Origin: Lachnospiraceae bacterium
Lineage (GTDB): Bacteria; Bacillota; Clostridia; Lachnospirales; Lachnospiraceae
Length of the DNA: 64,000 nucleotides
Direction: 5' to 3'
Assembly (NCBI GenBank): GCA_009911505.1
Contig: QXXL01000028.1
Coordinates: 29,836-93,835 of the forward strand
Shown: positions 1 through 8,274 of the stretch, piece after piece
Layout: every line of letters begins with the position of its first letter
Numbering within the stretch: the first letter of the stretch is position 1
Program-made: the position numbers and the translations under genes
The notes under the pieces: generated by a model
Databases searched by the model: none
What the model was told of the DNA's origin: nothing
The model's input: the letters and a program-made list of their open reading frames with translations, nothing else

Positions 1-169
1 TGGAGGGAGGTGTGTCGTTCTCAGGACGCTTCCGTTCTTTCTGGGAAGGCATTCGTTTTATTTTCTCTTCTGGTTCATCATAAAAATCTTCGCCTTCATC
101 ATCGTAATCATCATCTACTTCTTCCGAATTCAAACGCATGGCGTCTAAAAATTTGTCAAGTACTCCCAT
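1..169 (-). CDS. sepF: Cell division protein SepF, N-terminal part
   Basis: The gene runs off the left edge; only the first 56 codons are present. SepF is a cytoplasmic protein that tethers FtsZ to the membrane and organises the division septum in Gram-positive bacteria. The visible part starts MGVLDKFLDAM, an amphipathic helix typical of SepF membrane binding, followed by a very acidic linker (runs of D and E) and a basic stretch. The beta-rich SepF core lies outside the window. The start at 169 is followed, 30 bp downstream, by the YggS-family gene; that neighbour order is common in the ylm cluster next to ftsZ. Identification rests on the N-terminal helix and the neighbour, so it is good but not complete. 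Confidence 0.85.
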   Translation of the reverse strand, partial: MGVLDKFLDAMRLNSEEVDDDYDDEGEDFYDEPEEKIKRMPSQKERKRPENDTPPS

Positions 170-198
170 GAAATATGAAATCTCCTAACTGTTTATTC

Positions 199-900
199 TT
201 ATTTTGCATTTGCTGCGTAAGTCCTGGCGCCAAAAATGCCTGTCCCAACGCGTACAATCGTAGCGCCCTCTTCTATCGCAACGGTATAATCCCCCGTCAT
301 GCCCATAGATAAAACGCCCATAGATACATTATCAATGTTTTCTCTGGCAATGTCAACAGATAATTCCCTGATTTTTTGGAAATAATGCCTGTTATCTTCT
401 GCATTTTCCACATATGGTGCAACTGCCATAAGCCCCTTAACGCGCAAATTGTCCAATTTTGAAATTTCTTCTGCAAGCTGCATCGTTTCTTCTGCGTCAA
501 CCCCAAATTTAGTGGCTTCCCCTGCAATATTAACTTCAATTAAGATCGGGACAATGCGTTTTATCTTCTTGGCATGGATATTGATCTCTTCCGCCAGCCG
601 GTAAGTATCCACCGAATGGATCAAAGCAACATCCCTGATAATATGCTTTACTTTGTTCCGTTGCAGGTGGCCAATCATGTGCCAGCGGATATCAGACGGA
701 AGCGATTCCCGTTTTTCACAAATTTCCTGTACCTTATTCTCGCCAAAATCCCGTACGCCTATGCCATATGCTTCAGAGAGCACGGATACAGGCTTCGTCT
801 TACTGACAGCGACTAAAGTTACTTCTTCCCGTTTACGCCCTGCCTTTTCACAGGCGAGGGCAATGTTTTCTTCTACTTGCTGTAAATTTTTGGATAACAT
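199..900 (-). CDS. YggS/YlmE-family PLP homeostasis protein
   Basis: A 233-residue, single-domain PLP-binding TIM-barrel protein of the COG0325 family, cytoplasmic, thought to buffer pyridoxal 5'-phosphate rather than catalyse a known reaction. The PLP lysine is in the segment VAVSKTKPV near residue 34. The motifs FGENKVQE, WHMIGHLQRNK and the C-terminal SMGMTGDY and VRVGTGIFG segments are all present. Length matches the family. The start at 900 has a purine-rich ribosome site (GGAAGAG). It lies between the HlyD-like gene and sepF on the same strand, the usual position of ylmE upstream of sepF (ylmF). Confidence 0.95.
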   Translation of the reverse strand: MLSKNLQQVEENIALACEKAGRKREEVTLVAVSKTKPVSVLSEAYGIGVRDFGENKVQEICEKRESLPSDIRWHMIGHLQRNKVKHIIRDVALIHSVDTYRLAEEINIHAKKIKRIVPILIEVNIAGEATKFGVDAEETMQLAEEISKLDNLRVKGLMAVAPYVENAEDNRHYFQKIRELSVDIARENIDNVSMGVLSMGMTGDYTVAIEEGATIVRVGTGIFGARTYAANAK

Positions 901-926
901 ATTATCTCTTCCTTTCCAGGGTATTT

Positions 927-2315
927 TTAATCGTGAATCAGGGCGTTCTCTGCAATAGAACTTCCATCGAGCGCAATATGGTCATACATATTCACGCCAT
1001 ATTTTGTGCCGCTGCGTATAATCGAATACTCTTCATTCTGGTAAATTACATCTATATCGCGGAATACCGCGTAGCCTTTGTTAATACAGTAAATCCCGTC
1101 CAAGCTGGCGGTTTTATGTACAGTGTAAGTCTCCTTTGAATTCGGTTTTAAAATAACATCTCCATCTTTTAAATTTTCACTATCTACATAATAATCGTAT
1201 TCGGTGGAAAAGTATATCGTCTGGGCGGCAAATGTATCTGTATGCTCACCGTTTTTATCTGTGCGGCGGATCATGACACCCTCTGTGTTGGAGTTGTCCC
1301 CCTTTTGGAAATAGGTCATCGGGACAGTAAAAAAATCTTTTTTTGTAATGGCGGAATTAGGGATTTTAAGCCCCTGCTCTTCCGTAAGCAATAGCTCCAC
1401 TTCAATAAAACGATCTGCCGCAAACCGTACCATCGAATTCTCCAAGCCAAGCACAATCAGGCTCATCCCATCCTTTTCCTGGATGTTTACCGTTGCCCGG
1501 ACAACCGTATCATCTTTTTTAAACTTAATGCGCACTGTTTTGGCATCTGCGAGCTGTTTAATGGTGTCATTTCTTGCGGGGATTACGATATGCCAGTCTT
1601 CATCTGTGATCAACTTACAAGCAGGCTCTCCGGCATTTATGGAGGCCTTTTCTTTTAAATTCATTTTCTGGTAGGCTGTTTCGTCAAACATTTCTTCTGT
1701 GACATCCTTTGGCCGGACTGATTCAAATCCATCCGTATAATAAACCACGACCCCAGCCTTGCCTGCGCGTTCCATATGGAATGTGGTATTTTGTGCAGCC
1801 GATATGGCATCTATAATGGAAGAGAGGGCTCCGATGCTGGTTACCTCCGCAAGCTCGGCATTTAAATCGGATTTCATAGAATAAACCTCATAAAAAGCTT
1901 CTGGACGGTATCCGCCCGAATACTCTGAGACCTTATTCTGTATTTTATCCAGGCTCTCCTCATCAAGTGAAGAGACATCCTCCCTGGCCGCATTGATTTG
2001 TTTGGCGATTGCGCCGTCTTCATCTACACTGTAAACGATACTGTTTGCCCCTGCCCTCGAAGCATCTTTGATGTAATAATTGATTTGCCCTGCATAGGCG
2101 GATGTAATCACTTCCTCCTTGCGCAGTGCAAGCCCGGTATAAGTATTGTTCACCGCAATGCTGCCCGGAACCACCTCATAAACAGAAATATGCGCAGAAG
2201 TAAAATAAGAATACACGTAAAACATCATATAAAAACATATAATTCCAAATACTACCAACCCAATATTAATATGGACTGGCCTTCTATACCGGACTACTTT
2301 TTTGCTTTTTGCCAC
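927..2315 (-). CDS. HlyD-like membrane-anchored protein in the sepF cluster
   Basis: A 462-residue protein with a short basic N-terminus, one transmembrane segment at about residues 16-38, and a large extracellular part rich in beta strands. It resembles the HlyD-like family commonly annotated as efflux adaptor subunit in Clostridia, but no transporter is adjacent, so a transport role is unproven. It lies 26 bp upstream of the YggS gene and could be co-transcribed with yggS-sepF, which suggests an envelope or division-related job. The start is GTG at 2315; its Shine-Dalgarno AGGAG sits very close to it, so the exact start is less certain. Confidence 0.75.
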   Translation of the reverse strand: MAKSKKVVRYRRPVHINIGLVVFGIICFYMMFYVYSYFTSAHISVYEVVPGSIAVNNTYTGLALRKEEVITSAYAGQINYYIKDASRAGANSIVYSVDEDGAIAKQINAAREDVSSLDEESLDKIQNKVSEYSGGYRPEAFYEVYSMKSDLNAELAEVTSIGALSSIIDAISAAQNTTFHMERAGKAGVVVYYTDGFESVRPKDVTEEMFDETAYQKMNLKEKASINAGEPACKLITDEDWHIVIPARNDTIKQLADAKTVRIKFKKDDTVVRATVNIQEKDGMSLIVLGLENSMVRFAADRFIEVELLLTEEQGLKIPNSAITKKDFFTVPMTYFQKGDNSNTEGVMIRRTDKNGEHTDTFAAQTIYFSTEYDYYVDSENLKDGDVILKPNSKETYTVHKTASLDGIYCINKGYAVFRDIDVIYQNEEYSIIRSGTKYGVNMYDHIALDGSSIAENALIHD

Positions 2316-2457
2316 TCTCCTACCGCCTTTTTTGTTTTTTGTAGCCTTCCAATACGCTTTAGCTTGTATTCTATCATTTTTAAATCAAGAAAACAATCAT
2401 TCTTTGTGTATAAAGTGTGAAAAAAACGGAATACTAATGAAAAAGGAGGTATTACCT

Positions 2458-2670
2458 ATGGGTTCAAAATCTTTGGATTATATATTATTGACGGTAGTTA
2501 TCATCGGCGCTATTAACTGGGGCCTGATAGGCTTTTTCCGTTTTGATCTGGTGGCATTTTTATTTGGGAATATGACCTGGCTGTCAAGGATCGTTTACGC
2601 ATTGGTAGGAATTGGCGGTTTATATTTATTAAGCGTATACGGCAGAATCCGGAGCATTGAGCAGGCGTAA
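2458..2670 (+). CDS. DUF378 small membrane protein
   Basis: A 70-residue protein with two hydrophobic segments (about residues 6-24 and 40-58) and the family pattern DYILLTVVIIGAINWGLIG followed by DLVA near residue 30. DUF378 proteins are small inner-membrane proteins of unknown function found widely in Firmicutes. The start at 2458 is chosen because AAAGGAGGT sits seven bases before it; the longer open frame from 2302 has no such site and overlaps the 5' end of the HlyD-like gene. It is the only plus-strand gene in the first 28 kb and is divergent from the HlyD-like gene. Confidence 0.85.
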   Translation: MGSKSLDYILLTVVIIGAINWGLIGFFRFDLVAFLFGNMTWLSRIVYALVGIGGLYLLSVYGRIRSIEQA

Positions 2671-2681
2671 ACCGTAAAAAA

Positions 2682-2720
2682 AGCCTTCAGGGCTGCGGTA
2701 TGTCCACAATCCTGAAGGCT
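2682..2720 (-). terminator. Rho-independent terminator of the P-loop gene
   Basis: Ten-base perfect inverted repeat (AGCCTTCAGG and CCTGAAGGCT, 19-base loop). On the minus strand the stem is followed by a run of seven T, so it ends transcription of the gene at 2736-3154; it also lies just after the convergent DUF378 gene and may serve both. Confidence 0.8.
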
Positions 2721-2735
2721 GTAAAAATTGTATGT

Positions 2736-3154
2736 TTACAGGGAAAGAATCACCTTCGCCTTTGCGCATTCCGGAAGCTCGGCTTCGTTCTTGGATACGC
2801 TAAGGACAGTTTTTACGTGATATTTTTCGCTGATAATGTCTAACTTTTCAATCGCATGACGGATTTCGTCATCTTTCATATTGGCAATCGTAAGGAAGCT
2901 GTCTAAATACAATTCTTCTAAGTCTTATCCTGTGATACTATCCCGCAGATAAAGCCCATAAACTCATCGCAATTAGTAATCGGGTAGTCCATTACATTGA
3001 CGAGACGTACTTTATTGCTCAGTTCATACATATGTTTCTGGCTCTTGTCAAGATATACAATATTCCCATTGGCTGCCCCAACGGCGGCATTCGCTTTTTC
3101 TAATAGATACTTTGTTTTTCCCTTTCCTTTTTCACCTGCAATAATTTGAACCAT
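2736..3154 (-). pseudogene. Small P-loop ATP-binding protein, frameshifted
   Basis: The frame starts MVQIIAGEKGKGKTKYL, with a Walker A motif GEKGKGKT at residues 7-14, and reads to SQDKT then a stop at 2918-2920. In the next frame the protein resumes as DLEELYLDSF and continues for about 60 residues to a stop at 2736, ending in the order expected for this family of about 138-residue proteins conserved in Lachnospiraceae. One missing base near 2925 explains the break. The start at 3154 has AGGAGGAGAT in front; a longer start at 3196 has none. Function unknown; sometimes labelled PilT-like from the P-loop alone. The break is either a true mutation or a sequence error. Confidence 0.75.
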
Positions 3155-3253
3155 GGCAATCTCCTCCTGTTTTCTGTCTATTTGAGAAATAGTCAATTCC
3201 TCTATGAATTATATTATATTAGTAATTGCGTGAAAATTCAACCATAAATCCTA

Positions 3254-4576
3254 TTATTTTTGCATCTGGATGGAAGGGATTGTCTTTTTTACCATAGGCA
3301 CTTGCCCTGCCGCTTCTGCAGTAATATTGTAAGCTTCCTGTACCATCTTCACAGCAGCTTCCCCTTTTGCCCTGTCATTTGCATAAACGGTTGCAATATG
3401 CCCTTTGGCCTCAGTAAAGCCGCCCCGTTTTTTCATCAGGTATATACCTACAGAAAGGTCGATGGTACTCTCCTTTGTTTCCCGGCCCCCTCCAAGCATC
3501 ATACATGCCGTTCCTATATCTTGGGCGTCTATGCTTTTTATATAACCAGCCTGGGGGGCATATACTGGCATTTCATAAGCGGTTTTGGGGAATTTTACGG
3601 TATCCCAGACATAAGAAGCGTCCCCTCCCTGTGCTGCGACAAAATCTGCAAATTTTTGTTTGGCTGCGCCAGATGTGATACACCTTTGCATCATCTGCTG
3701 TGCCTCTCGCCCGGTTTGAGCCTTACCGGCAAGTACCAGGATTTTACTGCCCAATGCATATACGACCTCCATGAAATCCTTCGGGCCGTTGCCCGAAAGG
3801 GCCTCTATGGCTTCGATAACTTCAAGGGAGTTGCCTACAGCATTGCCCAGTGGCTCATCCATATCGGTAATGACTGCCGCTGTCTTTTTGCCGGCCATCG
3901 TACCTATGCGCACCATAATCTCCGCCAGCTTTTGGGCGTCCTCCAATGTTTTCATAAATGCGCCAGATCCCGTTTTTACATCCAATACAATAATATCGCT
4001 GCCCGACGCCAGCTTCTTGCTCATAATACTGCCTGCAATTAAAGACATCTGGTCTACCGTTGCCGTTACATCGCGCAAGGCATACAGCTTCTTATCGGCG
4101 GGCGCCAAATTGGCCGTCTGTGCGGCTATCGCAAGTTTTATAGTATTGACGTTTTTTATAAATTTTTCTTCGCTGAGGGCTGTCGTAAAGCCCGGGAAAC
4201 ATTCCAGCTTGTCAATGGTGCCCCCTGTAAATCCAAGCCCCCTGCCAGACATTTTGGCCATTGGCACGCCAAGGGCTGCGATAATAGGCGCAAGGGAAAG
4301 CGTTGTTTTATCTCCGACACCCCCAGTACTGTGCTTGTCTGCCGTAACCCCTTCTATCCCGGAAAGGTTAAGGCAATCACCGCTGTCTTTCATGGCAAGG
4401 GTGAGATCCAAAGTTTCTCTGTCGTTAAGCCCGGTAAAACAAATCGCCATAGTCATGGCAGACATCTGGTAATCCGGGATTTCATCTTTTGTGTAGGAAA
4501 AGATCATCCAGCGGATTTCTTCCGTAGACAGTTCCTGCCCGTTTTTTTTCTTTTCAATCAGATCGTACATCCGCAT
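3254..4576 (-). CDS. pdp: Pyrimidine-nucleoside phosphorylase
   Basis: A 440-residue cytoplasmic enzyme that splits uridine, thymidine or deoxyuridine with phosphate to the free base and (deoxy)ribose 1-phosphate in nucleoside salvage. The family signature is visible: KHSTGGVGDKTTL (phosphate loop, about residues 81-93), MSGRGLGFTGGTIDKLE, and KTGSGAFM with the catalytic-site lysine. Length equals the family norm. The start RMYDLIEKKKNGQ is typical. It ends 5 bp after the aldolase gene stops, so the two are probably co-transcribed. deoC, which uses the deoxyribose phosphate made downstream of this reaction, lies separately at 31.1 kb. Confidence 0.95.
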   Translation of the reverse strand: MRMYDLIEKKKNGQELSTEEIRWMIFSYTKDEIPDYQMSAMTMAICFTGLNDRETLDLTLAMKDSGDCLNLSGIEGVTADKHSTGGVGDKTTLSLAPIIAALGVPMAKMSGRGLGFTGGTIDKLECFPGFTTALSEEKFIKNVNTIKLAIAAQTANLAPADKKLYALRDVTATVDQMSLIAGSIMSKKLASGSDIIVLDVKTGSGAFMKTLEDAQKLAEIMVRIGTMAGKKTAAVITDMDEPLGNAVGNSLEVIEAIEALSGNGPKDFMEVVYALGSKILVLAGKAQTGREAQQMMQRCITSGAAKQKFADFVAAQGGDASYVWDTVKFPKTAYEMPVYAPQAGYIKSIDAQDIGTACMMLGGGRETKESTIDLSVGIYLMKKRGGFTEAKGHIATVYANDRAKGEAAVKMVQEAYNITAEAAGQVPMVKKTIPSIQMQK

Positions 4577-4581
4577 AGGCT

Positions 4582-5556
4582 TTAATCCTGTTCCACAATT
4601 TCTTTGTAAAATTCGTAATAATCAGTCCTGTTCTCTTTTGTAAACTGGATGGCGCTCCTCGGATGCCTGTTTAAAACCCCGGTCATCAAATACTGCAGAT
4701 CATAGCCCCATACAACACCATCCTTGCGCAGCTTACCCATATGCTTATCAACGAATTTGAGCACTGGCGCTATTTTGTATTTCGGATTCCGTAAAAACCC
4801 CAAAAGCAGCTCCATCGCGCAGTTTCCAGCGCCGCGGCCCATACCAGAGTAAGTACCGTCAAGCCAGTCTACGCCGTCCCCAACAGCTTCTATAGTATTG
4901 GCAAATGCAAGCTGCTGGTTATTGTGTGCATGGATACCGATTTTTTTATTGTATTTTGCTGCAAAATTCATATAAATATCTGTAATACGCGCAATCTGCT
5001 CTGGGTAGAGCGCACCATAGCTGTCTACAATATAAAATACATCAACCGGCGTCTGCCCTAAAATATCAAGCGCTACCGCAAGATCAGTTTCCTGTGTATT
5101 AGAAATTGCCATAATATTGCAGCTTACCTCATAGCCTTTATTAGCAGCATCTTCAATCATGTGCACAGCTGTAGGGATAGTGTTTAAGTATGTTGCCACA
5201 CGAATTAAGTCAATTGGGCTGTCAACCCGGTTTATAATGTCAGTCTTATAGTCGCACCGGCCGACGTCCGCCATCACAGCAATTTTTAAATCTGTATCAT
5301 TATCGCCTACAATAGTGCGGATGTCTTCATCTTTACAAAACTTCCATTTGCCATATTTGTCCTCCTCAAACATTTCCCTGGAGGCCTTATAGCCAAATTC
5401 CATATAGTCAACGCCTGCTTTGACATTTGCGCGGTAGAGGTCCTTTGCAAATTCATCTGTAAAATAAAACTCATTGACTAAGCCGCCATCCCGTAAGGTA
5501 GCGTCTACAACACGGACATCAGAACGGTAGTCCATTAATTTGGATATTTCTTTCAT
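4582..5556 (-). CDS. DRE-TIM aldolase-family protein (HMGL-like)
   Basis: A 324-residue protein with the HMG-CoA lyase-like TIM barrel. The metal-binding start VVDATLRDGG (about residues 16-25) and the IGIHAHNNQQLAFAN histidine segment place it with 4-hydroxy-2-oxovalerate aldolases, citramalate and isopropylmalate synthases. It lacks the C-terminal communication domain of 4-hydroxy-2-oxovalerate aldolase and the regulatory domain of the synthases, so it is the stand-alone aldolase-catalytic-domain type with no assigned substrate. It leads a two-gene unit with pdp. Similar stand-alone proteins occur next to sugar or cofactor genes, but no partner acyl-aldehyde dehydrogenase is seen here. Confidence 0.85.
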   Translation of the reverse strand: MKEISKLMDYRSDVRVVDATLRDGGLVNEFYFTDEFAKDLYRANVKAGVDYMEFGYKASREMFEEDKYGKWKFCKDEDIRTIVGDNDTDLKIAVMADVGRCDYKTDIINRVDSPIDLIRVATYLNTIPTAVHMIEDAANKGYEVSCNIMAISNTQETDLAVALDILGQTPVDVFYIVDSYGALYPEQIARITDIYMNFAAKYNKKIGIHAHNNQQLAFANTIEAVGDGVDWLDGTYSGMGRGAGNCAMELLLGFLRNPKYKIAPVLKFVDKHMGKLRKDGVVWGYDLQYLMTGVLNRHPRSAIQFTKENRTDYYEFYKEIVEQD

Positions 5557-5811
5557 AATTTGGTTCTCCTGTCTGTTTTATTATTGTACTTGGATCCCGT
5601 CCATTATACGATGTAGCTGGTTATACGTCAATCCATTCATTCTAACTTTTACTATTCTAACATCCCATTAACCCGGGGGGTTGACAGTTGAATGATAGAA
5701 AAAACACTTGCAGACTGCATAATACCTGCTTTTTTTGGTCTATTTTTTAGTTTTATTCTATTGTATTTTATTGTAGTGTATTGTAAAAAATTAGGAAAGG
5801 GGGCTCTTCTA

Positions 5812-5928
5812 TTAAGAGTTACTACATCAAAATCCAAAAATACTGAATCGTTTTATTTTTCAAAAGGCTATATCAATGATAAAGGAGTAAGTACTTCTGT
5901 TATCGTCCGCAAGCTCGGAACTTTGAAA
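5812..5928 (+). pseudogene. Remnant of an IS1634-type transposase N-terminus
   Basis: Thirty-nine codons read RVTTSKSKNTESFYF, then GYINDKGVSTS and VRKLGTL, the characteristic N-terminal segment of IS1634-like transposases (a K-rich start, a Y-I-N-x-K-G strand, a V-x-K-L-G-T turn). A ribosome-site-like AGGAAAGGGGG lies 15 bases before it, but the expected ATG has decayed and the homology ends abruptly at 5928, nine bases before the queF stop codon. Everything downstream in the same frame is antisense to queF. This is a scar of an old insertion whose other parts are gone. The 255 bp to its left (5557-5811) holds no gene I can recognise. Confidence 0.6.
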
Positions 5929-5937
5929 GTAAATCTG

Positions 5938-6408
5938 TTATCGGTTATCTACTTTTTCGGGATACATGTCATGATGGGCGAGACGGTCATAAGCCATCTC
6001 CTCCCATTTTGTCCCTTTCTTCCCGTAATTACAGTACGGATCAATCGAAATCCCTCCTCTTGGAAGGAATTTCCCCCAGACTTCAATATACTTCGGTTGC
6101 ATAAGATTTATCAAATCTTTCATAATCTTATTGCAGCAGTCCTCATGAAAATCTCCATGATTCCTGTAAGAAAAGAGATACAGTTTTAGGGATTTGCTCT
6201 CAACCATTTTTTTATCCGGGACATAAGATATGTAGATCGTCGCAAAATCCGGCTGTCCCGTAATCGGACAGAGAGATGTAAACTCCGGACAATTGAATTT
6301 CACGAAATAGTCATTGTCCATATGTTTATTTTCAAAACTTTCAAGTACCTCCGGCGCATAATCCATTTGGTATTTTGTCTGTTTTCCAAGTGCATGTAAT
6401 TTAGACAT
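5938..6408 (-). CDS. queF: NADPH-dependent 7-cyano-7-deazaguanine reductase
   Basis: A 156-residue, single-domain QueF of the short (YkvM) type. It reduces the nitrile preQ0 to the amine preQ1 in queuosine synthesis. Visible motifs: catalytic cysteine C47 in [13 protein letters not shown], the QueF motif [16 protein letters not shown] that binds NADPH, and FHEDCC with the substrate-binding residues. It starts one base before the stop of the transporter gene, so transporter and enzyme are translationally coupled, in an operon with queC behind a preQ1-type riboswitch. queD and queE are not in the window. Confidence 0.97.
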   Translation of the reverse strand: MSKLHALGKQTKYQMDYAPEVLESFENKHMDNDYFVKFNCPEFTSLCPITGQPDFATIYISYVPDKKMVESKSLKLYLFSYRNHGDFHEDCCNKIMKDLINLMQPKYIEVWGKFLPRGGISIDPYCNYGKKGTKWEEMAYDRLAHHDMYPEKVDNR

Positions 6409-7095
6409 TTAATGTTCCTCCTTCACTTTAAACTTTCTTGCCAGATATACGAAAGGCGTATCGCAGAAAGCAACAATTGCCTTAAACAGATACGTTGTAA
6501 GCAGAATGCTCACAAACACCTCCGTGTCATACACACCCCAGAAAGCGGCAAACGTAAACACCAGCGTATCCACAGCCTGGGAAGTCAGAGTCGAACCACA
6601 GTTCCGAAGCCATAACCTTCCCTCATTGTCGCCCGTTTTTTTCCAGATGAAATGATAAAGCGAAACATCTATCGTCTGTGAGCAGATATATCCCAGTGTG
6701 CTTCCTAAAACCACTCTCGGTACAAAACCGAACAGCATCGTCATCGGCTCATTCATGATATCGTTTGCATTCGGGACAAACCTGAGCAGCCCCTGTGTTC
6801 CCACCAGAAAAATAATGGTTGTAAACAGACCGATGTAGACTGCTTTCTGCGCCGCTTTCTTTCCATACTTTTCAGACAGGATATCCGTCACCAGAAAACT
6901 TGCCGCATAAAGCGTATTCCCCGCAGTGGTCGAAAGCCCAAAAATATCCACATTTTTGCACACCTGTATATTGGCAAGAATCGCTGAAATTGCCGTAAAC
7001 ACATACAGCCCTGTCTTTCCAAACATTTTGTAGGCAATCACTACCGAAAAAAGATAAAAACCAATTGAAAGTATAAACAAAACAGAATTTGTCAT
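6409..7095 (-). CDS. VUT-family queuosine precursor transporter (YhhQ type)
   Basis: A 228-residue integral membrane protein with about six hydrophobic segments. It belongs to the YhhQ/VUT family (PF02592), inner-membrane carriers of queuosine precursors such as preQ0 and preQ1. The segments NTLYAASFLVTDILSEKYGKKAA and SQAVDTLVFTFAAFWG are the family's hallmark stretches. It overlaps the end of queC by 4 bp and is followed directly by queF, so the three genes form one unit. Context supports uptake of preQ0 or preQ1 feeding QueF and tRNA modification. Confidence 0.92.
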   Translation of the reverse strand: MTNSVLFILSIGFYLFSVVIAYKMFGKTGLYVFTAISAILANIQVCKNVDIFGLSTTAGNTLYAASFLVTDILSEKYGKKAAQKAVYIGLFTTIIFLVGTQGLLRFVPNANDIMNEPMTMLFGFVPRVVLGSTLGYICSQTIDVSLYHFIWKKTGDNEGRLWLRNCGSTLTSQAVDTLVFTFAAFWGVYDTEVFVSILLTTYLFKAIVAFCDTPFVYLARKFKVKEEH

Positions 7096-7784
7096 TTCTT
7101 CTCCTCCTCATATTCCGCCGGATCCTGGATTTCGTTTAGTTCAAACGCTTTCCTCCTGTCCATACAGGTGGCGCATTTTCCACACGGCTTTTCTCCGCCC
7201 TCGTAACAGGACCAGGTAAATGCAAAGGGCGCCATAAGCCCCATCCCCGTCCGGACGACATCTGCCTTATGGCTGTACAGAAATGGAGCCTCGATTTCCA
7301 ACTGCTTTCCGCTCCCCTCATACACTGCCCGGCTGATTGCTTCATGAAATGCTTCTGAAGTATCCGGGTACGCATTTCCTGCGCTGTCATCTGCATGCGC
7401 CCCATAATAGATCTTCTCACATCCATCCGCTAACGCAATAGACGCCGCTGCCGCCAGAAACAGCCCGTTCCGGAACGGAACATAGGTAGAAACCGGTTTT
7501 CCAGCGCTCTCCTGAAGCTGGGATGCATATGTGCCCTTGGGAATTTCTCCCCTTCCCTCCAGTAATGTACAGTCTGAACCCGCAAATATCATCCCCATAT
7601 CCAGTTCCTTATGTCTCACATGATAATGCTGCGCAATCCTCCGCGCCGCTTTCAGTTCATTGCCATGCTTCTGCCCATAAGAAACAGACAGGCTCAGCAC
7701 ATTCTCATAACCATACTTCTCTACGGCAAGCGCCAGGCAGACTGTCGAGTCAATGCCGCCGCTTGACAACACCAGTACTTTCAT
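7092..7784 (-). CDS. queC: 7-cyano-7-deazaguanine synthase
   Basis: A 230-residue cytoplasmic ATP-dependent enzyme that turns 7-carboxy-7-deazaguanine and ammonia into preQ0. The N-terminal PP-loop VLSSGGIDST and the C-terminal zinc ligands (C-x8-C-x2-C-x2-C in CYEGGEKPCGKCATCMDRR) are present, and YGAHADDSAGNAYPDT is the family core. The start is set at 7784: GGAGGA lies seven bases before this ATG, whereas the longer frame from 7802 would place that ribosome site inside the gene. First gene of the queC-transporter-queF unit. Confidence 0.96.
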   Translation of the reverse strand: MKVLVLSSGGIDSTVCLALAVEKYGYENVLSLSVSYGQKHGNELKAARRIAQHYHVRHKELDMGMIFAGSDCTLLEGRGEIPKGTYASQLQESAGKPVSTYVPFRNGLFLAAAASIALADGCEKIYYGAHADDSAGNAYPDTSEAFHEAISRAVYEGSGKQLEIEAPFLYSHKADVVRTGMGLMAPFAFTWSCYEGGEKPCGKCATCMDRRKAFELNEIQDPAEYEEEKK

Positions 7785-7815
7785 ACATTTTCCTCCAATC
7801 ACAATTCAGCCGTAC

Positions 7816-7850
7816 AAAAAAGCAAAAAAATCCCGCAAAACGCAGGATTC
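7816..7850 (-). terminator. Intrinsic terminator of the queC leader
   Basis: On the minus strand ATCCTGC, loop GTTTT, GCGGGAT followed by seven T, then more T-rich sequence. It lies between the riboswitch-like domain and the queC ribosome site, as expected for transcription attenuation. Confidence 0.8.
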
Positions 7851-7861
7851 AATAAAATCGG

Positions 7862-7921
7862 GTTCCCTAGTTTTGTTTAACGACAGGATGGTACGCTCGA
7901 GCAATCGGGCCGAACTGTCTA
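7862..7921 (-). ncRNA. preQ1 riboswitch (class I-like)
   Basis: In the minus-strand leader of queC, stem GACAG / CTGTC (7917-7921 and about 7881-7886) is followed by the A-rich tail GTTAAACAAAACTAGGG, nearly the same as the tail GUUAACAAAACAAGGG of the known Thermoanaerobacter preQ1-I aptamer. L1 begins TTC as in the class I consensus, and ACC sits before the 3' strand of the stem. The loop is longer than in the minimal aptamer (about 28 bases between the stem strands). With the terminator just downstream and queC-transporter-queF as the controlled genes, a preQ1 sensor is the natural reading. Confidence 0.72.
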
Positions 7922-7929
7922 TTCAGCTG

Positions 7930-8274
7930 TATTGAAATTATATTCCGCAAAACCTAAGATGTCAACTATAAAAAATTTTGTTTTCATACGCTTACTGTCT
8001 TTATGCATAACCATCTGCATTTCAGGCACACTATCACCGAGGCTGATTATCACGTATTCGCCTAAATCCGCACTCTATCAGAAGACAATCCGGGAAAAAC
8101 AGGTAGACCGCACACAAAAAATGCTGGAATCCGGCAGCACAAAAAAGAACCGTAACAATCCAAATGATCCGGCCCGTTTTATAGAGACTACCATTTCCTA
8201 ATCTGTTTTCCCGCTCTGACAATCTATCGCTATCTTGAGAAAACAAAGCGGTTGTAAGCGCCGCCTGCGAAACT
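7930..8274. other. Gene-free stretch between the queC leader and the radical SAM gene
   Basis: About 345 bp. Open frames exist on both strands (plus 7932-8201, minus 8034-8321), one with a hydrophobic stretch, but neither has a ribosome site or a recognisable domain. The promoter of the queC operon must lie in the left part. Nothing else is supported. Confidence 0.5.

Noticed and set aside
3771..4472. Plus-strand frame of 233 codons over pdp
   Set aside because: Antisense shadow of the phosphorylase gene.
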